From positions 69,786,366 to 69,850,365 of the forward strand of contig CM036758.1 of NCBI GenBank assembly GCA_020796225.1: a DNA stretch of 64,000 nucleotides. Reading direction: 5' to 3'. Below are positions 34,536 to 44,167 of the stretch, one piece after another. The notes under the pieces were generated by a model, which worked only from the letters and a program-made list of their open reading frames with translations, searched no databases and was not told the DNA's origin. Position 1 is the stretch's first letter. Every line of letters starts with the position of its first letter. The stretch comes from Arion vulgaris. Taxonomy: Eukaryota; Mollusca; Gastropoda; Stylommatophora; Arionidae. Position numbers and translations under genes: made by a program.

Positions 34536-35449
34536 ATGATTAAGAAGACAAGCACTGCAAACCAGTGTATCATAATGGTCTTTAGTATTTCTGCATATAC
34601 ATTAGCTAACATATACGTATGAAGAAGTGATATCACTTGTCTGCTAATAAGCTATCGTTACTTTCACTTTAAGCTCATCTTTCTTTTTCTCTAATCCTGT
34701 TTTGCCTTACAGCTTCAGGATAAGATTTCTAGAATAGGCTTTTGTGTGCACTTCATAAAGTGTTTTTCATTGCCTCTGTTATCTCTAAGGTCCACCTTTT
34801 GGATGGACGGCTCATCACGGTGTAGAATATGAAAAACTTACATTTTCTGCAAGGACCATTTATTAGACCTCGATGATGACAAAACACAATATCAGAAGTT
34901 TACAAATATTTAGATTTACAATATACCGTTGTAAAAGACGTTAGACATGGGGTTGCATATTGGTGTGTTTTCTCGGAAGAGACAGATGTATTGATGAACA
35001 ATATTGCAATAGATCTGTGCACCTGTTCAAGAGTGTACTTGAACTCTGACACAATGAATGCGTCTTTAATCTTTATGTGATCTTCAACAATGCAGTGAAG
35101 TTCTGGTTTTTAAAATTGGAACATGATCTTTCTAAACTTGATCTTGATTTCATCAAGTCATAGTTACTGTAAAAATATAAAAATAAACATCAATGGATGT
35201 TAATAATTAATTCAGCCATTAATTTATTTCTTCACATAATCATATTTGTCAACTGCCAACATTATCATTATTTTATTTTTTCCAAGTTTAAAAAAATTTC
35301 TAGTTGAACTTGTAAGTACAAGAGAATACAGGTTACTTCGTGAAATTGTTAAAAGAACAGTATAAGTAAAGTGGTTAGTCATCCCTTACTTGGGGATCTA
35401 AATTACAGGTACCACTGAAGTCTAAGTAATGCTTGCCTGAATAGCGAAG

Positions 35450-35555
35450 AACACTGATGATAAGGAAAGCGAGCCTTCATATGATAAATCAGATAGATTG
35501 GCCATACTAGGCAATTTGACTACGCCTGTGTTTTTAGTGGACAAACAAGAAAAAT
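35450..35555. repeat. Dispersed repeat H, second copy
   Basis: See the matching blocks at 3070-3175; same orientation, about 75% similar by eye. Confidence 0.6.
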
Positions 35556-36129
35556 AAATTAGGAACTTGTTTTAACAAATTTATTATCTATCAAGTATTA
35601 TTTATTTCATCTTATATCGAAAGCACATAAAATAAATCATGTTTGTGCTTGTAAAAAATTATGTCGTAGCTATTTGAGATACTAGTTGCACAATTAACAA
35701 ATTACTTGTTATATAGTCATTTGCAATTACTTGCTACTGCAAGGTAATGTGTTTTGCACTGTCTTTTATAGTTACCCATGCAACTAGATAACGATAGCTT
35801 CAGCTGTTATTGCAAACACAGCTGGGATAAGTAATGTTGCAGAGGGGATAGCTTGTTATACAGCAGTTCACATTTTATCTTATGATCTTTGTCAGTAGTG
35901 ATAAATCTGTTGCACACCATGCATGTCCCCATGAAAGTTTATATAGAAACTAAACATTTTACTTTCCAAGTTTGGTTTTTAAACCTTGAAAACTTGTGCT
36001 GCTGCACCCACCCACTCTGATAGGTTTAGAACCACTGATCTAGTTTCAGACACTTATTGGTTCAGATTTGCAATCAATGTTTTAATGTTGACTTTAGACA
36101 GTTTAATTGGTGTTCAGTCTTATCTGTTT

Positions 36130-36152
36130 AATATATATATATATATATATAT
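36130..36152. repeat. (AT)n microsatellite
   Basis: Pure TA run directly before a SINE E-like head. Confidence 0.88.
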
Positions 36153-36154
36153 AT

Positions 36155-36450
36155 GTTGTAGTAGTGGTTAGTGCACTTGTTTCATAGACAAGCAGGTCCA
36201 AGGTTAACCCTTACCACTGTGAACCGATATACAGGCTCACAGTATGTTTCAAGATGACACAAAGCTAGCATACAATATAAAGGCGTCTGGAGGTTTAAAA
36301 TAATTGGGTTAAATTCTGCATAGGGAATGGTAGTATTTCCAACCGTATTCTCTCAGATTGACATATCCTCATTTGGGTACCAGAGAAATACAGGAAAGTA
36401 AAGGTGATCAAGGTGACGTTGGCAACATCGACTATCGTTCGCTGTTGGTC
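36155..36450 (+). mobile_element. tRNA-derived SINE, family E-like
   Basis: The head gttgtagtagtggttagtgc resembles a tRNA A box; a B-box-like ccaaggttaaccc follows. The body ends with ggtgatcaaggtgacgttgg, matching family E loosely. The boundary is uncertain. Confidence 0.45.
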
Positions 36451-36627
36451 AAAGAAAAATAAAGATCTATATATGTAAATTGGGAAGACCCTAAACAAAC
36501 TGGATGAAAACAGGAACTGAAAGAAATGAATAACAGCTAGAACACAGAACAAAGACTTGCTGTTGTAGCTGAAGATAGCATCGTATACTTTAGAGAGAGA
36601 TATGTCAATGTTCAGTTGGTTACCTAT

Positions 36628-36882
36628 GTCTTCTTTGAACGCTCTGTATCAACCACTTGTTAAACCACTCTTGGTGATTTGTATGTGATCTGAGCCTATG
36701 ATCGATTGTGCATTGTGCCGGTTATGACCTACAAGTAGATCAGCACATCCGATTTCTGCAACGTTTTTTATTTAGTAGGGTAGCTTCCCTAGGTCCCTAC
36801 ATCAGTCGGTTCTTACGACATGCCTTGTATGTTGCAATGTTACTATTCTTTGCTTCCCTTGGGCCCGCACCACACGGGCGGA
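36628..36882 (-). mobile_element. SINE-like family B, minus strand
   Basis: Near full-length copy ending gcccgcaccacacgggcg, which shows the family's CCCGTGTG-type 5' end. Confidence 0.75.
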
Positions 36883-37222
36883 TTACATATGTAATCAAGT
36901 ATGTATGTGTGTTGGTGTTTACTTGACAATATGTTTTGGATTGTAGAGGCTTTATGTATTGTCATAAAGCTATTAATTAGTATGCACTGTTATGTCAATT
37001 TAATGTATATACTATTAATTTATTACTGTTTACTACACTGGAATTCATCAAGTGTAAGGAGTGTTGATATGAATGGAAGGAAATGATGAATATGATATGA
37101 TGTGCATCTCAAGAATGGTTGAACAATTCACTGCAATAATTTGAGGAGTATTACAGTAACAAGCAAAAAACAATATGGTTGTAATATCATGACATTCCAC
37201 CCATATATTAATTTATTTATAC

Positions 37223-37696
37223 TTGAAAATGCACCGTATTGGTAAGAGAGAGGGTGGGGAATCTTTGATAATGCCTTTTTGTGGTCTGTTTAGCTTTTTT
37301 TTGTGTGTGTTTAAGGTTCAACCAAAAAAGTTATCTTCTATGCGATCAGTTTATTACGATTCGTCTAAGATAAGAGATGGGCTGGACTACCTCCATGATG
37401 CTGCACACCAGTTGAAGATCCTTGCAGGGTTCCCCATTGCTTGCTGTATAAGCTTCGTTCATGTAATTAAGAGAGCAGGAACTCTAGATGAACCAGGTCA
37501 AGAGGAAAAAATGGCGGTGGGTCTGTCATACCCTGTGGAAGACGGTCAGGTGTCACTAGACAAGCACCTCATTGGAAAAATTAAAAGAGGATGTTCTAAA
37601 CTATCCATCGAAAACCATAAAGAAAATAGCCAGAGATCTGAAAAAGTGTGGAGACAAGTGTTCAGGTGTTATACTCCACGTGGAGCGGCGGAATAA
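37223..37696 (+). CDS. Unrecognised 157-codon ORF, probably a repeat or pseudogene fragment
   Basis: An open frame on the plus strand between two family B SINE copies. Its first 30-odd residues are low-complexity and may be intronic. From about residue 40 it reads like globular protein (LDYLHDAAHQLKILAGFPIA, later KLSIENHKENSQRSEKVWRQ). A possible acceptor (gtgtgtttaag) precedes that part at 37315. I could not assign a domain; a decayed retroelement ORF is the likeliest alternative to a real exon. Confidence 0.2.
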   Translation: MKMHRIGKREGGESLIMPFCGLFSFFLCVFKVQPKKLSSMRSVYYDSSKIRDGLDYLHDAAHQLKILAGFPIACCISFVHVIKRAGTLDEPGQEEKMAVGLSYPVEDGQVSLDKHLIGKIKRGCSKLSIENHKENSQRSEKVWRQVFRCYTPRGAAE

Positions 37697-37798
37697 GCGA
37701 CAATGAATGAACGAACATCCATACCTCTTGTACGTTGATCAGACCTGACGTATGTAATCAATGACATTACATATTCATATCTTCAATTCCAAACATAG

Positions 37799-38052
37799 TC
37801 TTCTTCGAATGCTCCATATCAACCACTTGTTAAGCACTCTGTGTGATTTGTATGTGATCTGACCCTAAGAGCGATTTACAATGTGCCAGTTATGCGTCTA
37901 CAATTAGGCCAGCACATTCATTTTCTGCGATGCTTTTTATTTACTAGGTAGCTTCCCTAAGTCCTACATCAGTCACCTCTTACGACATGCTTTGTAGGTT
38001 GCAGTGGTACTATTCTTTGCTTCCCTTGCGGTTCCCGGCACTATACAGGCGC
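37799..38052 (-). mobile_element. SINE-like family B, minus strand
   Basis: Near full-length copy from cttcttcgaatgctccatat to ctatacaggcg. Confidence 0.75.
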
Positions 38053-38464
38053 AAACATTGCGTCAAGTGAGCAACTTCCAATGAAACGGGAGATATCAGT
38101 TTTGTCTTATCATTTGTACATTCAATTTTTAATTTATTATTTACAAGATTCATCTTGTACAAACATTACAGATTGCCATCAAAATTTGTATTTCTCTTCT
38201 CGATATGAACACACAAACTGTTGTGTGTGTGTGTGAGATTGAACATTATTTTGCCGTAAGTAAATTATATATGTGTGGGGAGAGTGTGGTTGTATGTTTG
38301 ATTGTAAGTGTGGATGGAATTGTATGTGAAGTGAATTTCACTGGTATTTGAAATGTGTGGTATTTAGTCTGGTGTAATTTTAGCTCTATTTATTAAATAA
38401 ATAATATTATTTTCACCCTTAATTCTGTGTTTTCTTCCCTTCTTGTGTTTAATTGGATTGTTGT

Positions 38465-38945
38465 CTTACAAGTCAGTGTTGTGTGGAGAGCAGACTTGGA
38501 AAGTTGGTGTTGTGTGGAAGCAGACTTGGAAAGTTGGTGTTGTGTGGAGAGCAGACATGGAAAGTTGGTGTGGAGAAGAAACTAGAAAATTGGAAAGTTG
38601 GTTTGGAGAAGAAAATTGGAAGTGTGGAAGAACTAGAATTGGTTTGAAAGAAAATTGAAAGTTGGTGTGTGGAGAAGAAACTAGAAAATTGGAAAGTTGG
38701 TGTGGAGAAGAAACTAGAAAATTGGAAAGTTGGTGTGGAGAAGAACTAGAAATTGAAAGTTGGTTTGGAGAAGAATTGGAAGGTGGAAGAAACTAGAAAT
38801 TTGGAAAGTTGGTTTGGAGAAGAAACTAGAAAATTGGAAAGTTGGTTGTGGAAAAGAAGAAATTAGAAAATTTTAAAGTTCGTGTGAAGAAACTAGAATT
38901 TTGAAGTTCGTGTGAGAAGAGCTAGAAAATTGTAAAGTTTGCTGT
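38465..38945. repeat. Degenerate about 33-bp minisatellite
   Basis: Units of ttggaaagttggtgtggaga then agaaactagaaaa, with many small indels; about 14 units. Confidence 0.88.
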
Positions 38946-39059
38946 GGAAGTTAGTTAATTGCATATCCTTTCATGCCTTTGAATCAACCTAGCTTTATAT
39001 TAATATGTGATTATATTAATTTGACGAGACGAGTTTCTTATATTAGTTTGTGATTTTCA

Positions 39060-39218
39060 GGCATATTACGTTCAGTAGTTGCCATTGCTTTCGAACAGGT
39101 GGTGCCATCGTCCTTTGTTAAAATCACGCAAACAATTTGCACCAAATTGTCGCAGCAAGATTCGAACTCAGAACGTCGGGTTAATAACCGAGTCACTAGG
39201 CCATAGACGCACCACTAA
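39060..39218 (-). mobile_element. tRNA-derived SINE family F, minus strand
   Basis: Reverse copy: acgttcagtagttgccattg, then aaatcacgcaaacaatttgc, then the B box complement gattcgaactc. Confidence 0.75.
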
Positions 39219-39739
39219 ATAACTACATACGTTAAAAGCAGAATTGAAGGAAATGATAGGAAAATACAGATGAGAATACTAATAGCATGTATGTTCCATG
39301 AGTTCCCAGTGACAACTGTTGATGTGAAGCTGCTACAGAAAAGTCTTCCATATATGAACAAAGAAGATAACAAATAGATATATCAAGAAGGAACTCATAA
39401 TCAAATACAAATGGCAATGTACATATTTTCATTGTTTTGTAATTTGTAAAACTACAGTACTTTGTGATTATGTGTTTCACCAATGCTACATATAACAATT
39501 AGAAAATTGAGGTCATTTGACATAAAATGGGTCAAGTGCAGAAGCAGCCTGCCAGGATTAAGATTTGCTCTAATCCCTGCCTTCACTCTCACGTGGTCAC
39601 CCTGGTAACAGATGGTAGTTCAGTCTGGCCAAGAGGCATGTGCTGTGGGAGAGCTCCTGGGCAAGTAGGACAAAGGTAGTCATGCTTGATGGGATCCGCC
39701 TCAACACAGACGAGCGAACTCCAGAGTGACTATAATGCC

Positions 39740-40720
39740 CTTCCCGGTCAAGAATAGCTTGAATGACACATGTGGAACCTCTGAGCGAACTCGAGCCACG
39801 CATTCTCTTTTGTTGCATGTTTCGAGCCGATGAGTATGCGGGCGATGAGTTTGCGCGTTGGTCACATGGGTCAAAGTTAGAATCAAAACCATTGAAGAGG
39901 TTGACCCGTGTGGTGAAATTCGAGCCACGCATTCCTCTCTCTTGTTGCGTATTTCTGAGCCGATGAGAATGCCGGATGATGAGTTGAGTTGCACGTGGCA
40001 CATGGGTAAACTGATTTTGCCCACTCGAGTCGGACAGCCCAGTAGGATGACGGAAATGGTGGTAGGCACCAGGGCTGAGCGAGAGCGCATACGGACGTGT
40101 CAAGAGTGCGCCACATGTGGCGAAATGTGAGCATGAAAGACGATGGTGACAGGGCATCAGAGCAGGGCTAGACACACGCTGGCAAAGTCATAGTGGGCCC
40201 ATCGAGGGCAGGCCGGCACGGCAAGAGGTATGCGTCCCACCCACACGAGTAGAACAACTGGAAAGCCCAGCAGAGGCAAAACCAGGACAAGCGCGGCAGC
40301 GAGGCAGCAGCAAGCGCGGCGACAGAAAACGCGGCAGCAGAAAGTGCGGCAGCGGTAGGCAGGTGTCGTCCACCAAATGTACAGAACAACTGGAAAGCCC
40401 AGCAGAGGAAAGCCAGTGCGCGTTTCCGCTCGCAGGAACTACTGTTGCCTTTAGTTGATTGGGGACAATCAAAAGCTAGCGGAGCAAACCGTACACAAAC
40501 TTGAACAGGCGACAAACCAAGGTGTTCATTAAAACGATCGATTGTTGGTAGACGGTGATCAAGCCCGGAGGGCAGGCCGTCTAAGGTCGCTGCCCTGAAA
40601 GAAATAGCAACCCACTGCCTTGTGGGTTTTGGCTGGACAGTTATCTAGCGAAGAAGCGAATTGCACACAATAGCTGGCTGAAATCGAACACCCACGAAGG
40701 ATAAGCAACTGCTCAAATAG
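39740..40720. other. GC-rich block with internal duplications, unidentified
   Basis: Clearly richer in G+C and CpG than its surroundings. Two duplications: gagccacgcattctctttt / gagccacgcattcctctct about 137 bases apart, and agaacaactggaaagcccag at 40251 and 40383. Overlapping long ORFs on both strands follow from the composition; none resembles a known protein. Possibly a retroelement leader, a foreign insert or a former CpG island. Confidence 0.45.
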
Positions 40721-40824
40721 GTGCTGAAGGTTGTGCACGTACATTACGTTCTGATGTTTGGCTGTTTATATATCACAAAGAGAATGATAAAAACAAGCCT
40801 AGAACGATCGAAGAAGAAGAAGAC

Positions 40825-41585
40825 ATAAAAAAGACAGGAAAGGTTGGAGACGACAGGAAAGGTTGGAGAAGACAGGAAAGGTTGGAGAAGACAGGAAAGG
40901 TTGGAGAAGACAGGAAAGGTTGGAGAAGACAGGAAAGGTTGGAGACGACAGGAAAGGTTGAGAAGACAGGAAGTTAAGAAGACATGAAAAGTTGAGAAAA
41001 CAAGAAAGGTTGAGAAGACAGGAAGGTTGAGAAGACAGAAAGTTAGAAGACAGGAAAGGTTGGAAGACAGGAAAGGTTGAGAAGACAGGAAAGGTTGAGA
41101 AGACAGAAAGGTTGGAGAAGACAGGAAAGGTTGGAGAAGACAGGAAAGGTTGGAGAAGACAGGAAAGGTTGGAGACGACAGGAAAGGTTGGAGATCAGGA
41201 AAGGTTAGAAGACATGAAAAGTTGGAAAACAAGAAAGGTTGAGAAGACAGGAAAGGTTGAAGACAGAAAGGTTAGAGAAGACAGGAAAGGTTGGAGAACA
41301 GGAAAGGTTGGAGAAGACAGGAAAGGTTGAGAAACAGGAAGGTTGGAGAAGACAGGAAGGTTGAGAAGACAGGAAAGGTTGAGAAGACAGAAGGTTGAGA
41401 AGACAGGAAGGTTGAGAAGACAGGAAAGGTTGGAGAGACAGGAAAGGTTAGAAGACAGGAAAGTTTAGAGAGACAGGAGGTTGAGAAGAAAAGTTGAGAA
41501 GACAGGAAGGTTGGGAATACAGGAGTTGGAAGACATGAAAGTTGGGAACAGAAGGTTGGAGAAGACAGAAAGGTTGAGAAGAACA
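40825..41585. repeat. 20-bp minisatellite (gaagacaggaaaggttggag)
   Basis: About 40 units. They are tight at 40840-40950 and 41110-41190, and elsewhere have frequent 1-3 base deletions. It directly follows an A-like SINE GAA tail (40815-40825), so the tail may have seeded the array. Confidence 0.93.
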
Positions 41586-41769
41586 TTATAAAAGAGGTAT
41601 CCCAGCAAAGAAGAGACAGAAAATACTGAAGATGGATTCAGGTTGTGACTGATGATATGAGCACGACAAAGCAGAGGCGAGACATCTGTATTACAGAGAA
41701 AACAAATTCGTAGGACTGTTACGTCGCAAGTGTCTCAATGCACGCTACTGGATGATGATTTTTCCTATC

Positions 41770-41946
41770 TAGGCATTGAGCTTTTCAGCTCATCGGCTCG
41801 TGCCATGGACATCGTAACCATTCGGTTCGGTGCCACGAACACCGTGAATCTGTGGAACCTGTGGCTATTCTGCCAGCTCGCGAATTGACCCGCACTACAG
41901 GAGCTTGTCACCGTAGTCCAACGCCTACGAACAGCTGGCAGACGGT
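41770..41946 (-). mobile_element. tRNA-derived SINE family C, decayed minus-strand copy
   Basis: Contains tcgtgccatggacatcgtaa and accattcggttcggtgccac, with several small deletions in the tRNA-like head. Confidence 0.75.
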
Positions 41947-42114
41947 AACATTAAATGTCACATAGTTTAGAAAAAGGAGTAACAGATGACATGGTCCTGG
42001 AAGACGATACTGAGACTATTGATGGTAGCATCACGGTATTAATTAAGTTTTGAACATGGCCATGGAGGAGGCGGGATAACTTGATGGAAATCGAGTTTTT
42101 CATATGCGATATAA

Positions 42115-42369
42115 TCTTCTTCTTCTTCGCGTTCGTTCATTACGACCAATTTTAATCACTCTTTGTGATATGTTTGATCTTTGTTAAGAACGTGTATGCA
42201 TTGCACATTGGTTTGGTAGACCCCTAAATGCATAGACTTCTACACGTTTAGGACACATGCATCCGATTTCATCCAAACCTCCTTAGTCGCCTCTTACGAC
42301 ATGCGTGGCAGGTAACAGTGGTTCTATTCTTTGCACCCCAAATTTGGGCCCCGGTAATCACTCGAGCGA
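42115..42369 (-). mobile_element. SINE-like family A, minus-strand copy
   Basis: Starts with the complement of the GAA tail (cttcttcttcgcgttcg) and ends ccggtaatcactcgagcg. Confidence 0.8.
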
Positions 42370-42547
42370 TATGCACTATAATGAGAGCAACGTTCTACAA
42401 AAGACATGCTGTATGGTGATGCTCTGTCATAAACTACTGTCATAAACGCAATCATAAATCTATACGCAAATCCATATACTCCATTTATTTAGTGACATCC
42501 ATTTATCCATCATCCATGTACAGACATTCATATCCATCAGTCCATAT

Positions 42548-42760
42548 CATCATCAGGTGCCGTGCCGATTGGTGTAGACAATCATGGATCTCCACAAATC
42601 TCTGTCGTTGGTGTTTGCTATCAACTCAGATGTTGACACTCTAACGTGCCATGAAGTCAGGCTATCCAAAATTTTCTCTCTCTGTCTTCCTATGTCTCGT
42701 CTACCCTCGTTTTTACCGGTTGTCACAATGTGTTCTAAACCTCCCTTCCTCATCACAAGC
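42548..42760 (-). pseudogene. LINE C-terminal fragment
   Basis: The minus strand reads TSELIANTNDRDLWRSMIVY then TNRHGT, ending in a (TGA)n tail at 42546-42556. Confidence 0.65.
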
Positions 42761-42833
42761 CCGAAAAATGATGACTATCTCTTTCTTATATTGATGATAT
42801 TGATCAATTCATATACTTTTTTTTTATTTATTG

Positions 42834-43237
42834 ACTTCATTGCACCAGGTTTTACCCACTAAGGTATGGTCGCTCTCCGCAGAAATGACACGCCACCTAC
42901 TGAGAGTCAGTGACGGCTCGTCTTTAAGGGCAAGAGGGCCGGACCCACCAAAAGTAATGGTAACGTATATTTATTATTACATGGATTAAAATATAAACTA
43001 ACCCAAAACCACGATGTTACCAAAAATGTGTGTCATGGCCCCACCAACAAAAACGATCACGAGCCGCCACTGCTGAAAGTATTGCAAAAAGCACAAACTC
43101 CGTAGCTCTAGCAAACAATCCTAGGGGCCTCTGGAAAAAGTGCACGAGTGAGCAGAACGGCGCGGTCCGGATTCGAACCCCCAACATTCGTCTCGCAAAG
43201 CTAGGGATTAACCACTTAGCCACAGTGACCCCTCCCC
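42834..43237 (-). mobile_element. tRNA-derived SINE family D, split by a hAT MITE
   Basis: The minus-strand head has A box TGGCTAAGTGG and B box GGTTCGAATCC (near 43167-43225). The body continues to gacttcattgcaccagg at 42834. A 165-bp MITE at 42908-43072 interrupts it. Confidence 0.8.
42908..43072 (-). mobile_element. hAT-type MITE, same family as 24037-24190, nested in a SINE
   Basis: Ends CAGTGACGGCTCGT / GAGCCGCCACTG. TSD CTGAGAGT (42900-42907) / CTGAAAGT (43073-43080), one mismatch. Opposite orientation to the other copy and inserted into SINE family D. Confidence 0.87.
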
Positions 43238-43564
43238 CTCCCCCATACCTCTAAACTTCACATTTCCTCTCACCGCCTCCACCATCCCCACAAAACCCTT
43301 TCTCTACGACAGCTTCAATTGATCGTTCGGACACTGACCTTGAACTCTCCAGATTTCATCCCATATAAAGGATTTTTGGATTCTGATTGCATTTCCCAGG
43401 ACATCCAACTAAGAGTTGTGTACTCTGTTATCATTTCTTACACATTTTGTTAAAAGTTATTTATAGATAAGATATAATCTAGCGTATCAGAGAGAGAGAT
43501 GACAAGGTCACATGATAGTCCTTCTTTCCTTTTATTCGCTTGAAATATTATCTATATATTCAAT

Positions 43565-43830
43565 GTTTTTTTATTTTATAAACGTCACTGTCTTTTGTAG
43601 TTCACACAGAGATCTGTGTAGTATTCTGTCCAGTGTTGTTTCGTTAGGCCAGTGAGTTTGCCTCAGTGTATCATATTCGGGGCAGTCTTGAAGTATGTGC
43701 TCTGCATTCTGATGTGCCTGTCCACGTGTAGACATGGCTAAGTTTCCAACCTTGAATTGTATATACATGTGTTTGCGGTGTCGATTGTGTCCTGTTCTAA
43801 AGCGCAGAATGACAAGGTCACATGATAGTA
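43565..43830 (-). pseudogene. LINE C-terminal fragment, same family as 9140-10690
   Basis: Minus-strand ILRFRTGHNRHRKHMYIQFK followed by AEHILQDCPEYDTLRQTHWP, matching the C-terminal zinc-knuckle region. Short and 5'-truncated. Confidence 0.7.
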
Positions 43831-44099
43831 AAATGATCTTCGCCTTCTTATTAGTGTTCTTCTTCCGCCAGTTATGTATTTAGGAGTAGTCATGGCACCT
43901 GGGATCACGCTTCTGACTGATTTTTGCGTGAAAGCCTGCTTTCCTTATTATCAGTGTCCCCGACCCAAAAAAAGTGATCTACTCAAATGTTACCTTCTTC
44001 TTCTCTTCCACTATTTACTTCTTTATAAAAGTGTTGAGGAAAGGGGGTGTAGTGGTCTGTGTGTGCTTTATCTGAGGTACTTTGTAAGCTGTTATTCAT

Positions 44100-44167
44100 T
44101 TTTATTAAAGATGTTCTTGATGCTGTCGCTCCATCTTTTACCTGATCTTCCTCTTGCTCTGTACCCG
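44100..44167 (-). pseudogene. LINE C-terminal codons at the edge of the 47-bp satellite
   Basis: The minus strand reads LKPYNGYRARGRSGKRWSDS then IKNIFNKNE, the LINE tail also seen at 56806-56880. The satellite starts directly upstream in the LINE's reading direction. Confidence 0.65.

Larger units (their letters stand above)
33650..35187 (+). other. Probable 3' UTR / downstream region of the nuclear receptor gene
   Basis: This follows the TAA directly. Four loose copies of an about 60-base repeat (gaaccaacagaagtcacagt-type) occupy 33700-33900. AATAAA hexamers lie at 34390-34395 and 35182-35187; either could be the polyadenylation signal. A dispersed repeat (family I) lies at 34385-34535 and contains the first hexamer. 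The true transcript end is not determinable here. Confidence 0.4.

Noticed and set aside
39597..40175. 192-codon minus-strand ORF in the GC-rich block
   Set aside because: Several overlapping long ORFs on both strands are expected from the composition; no family features and no splice context.
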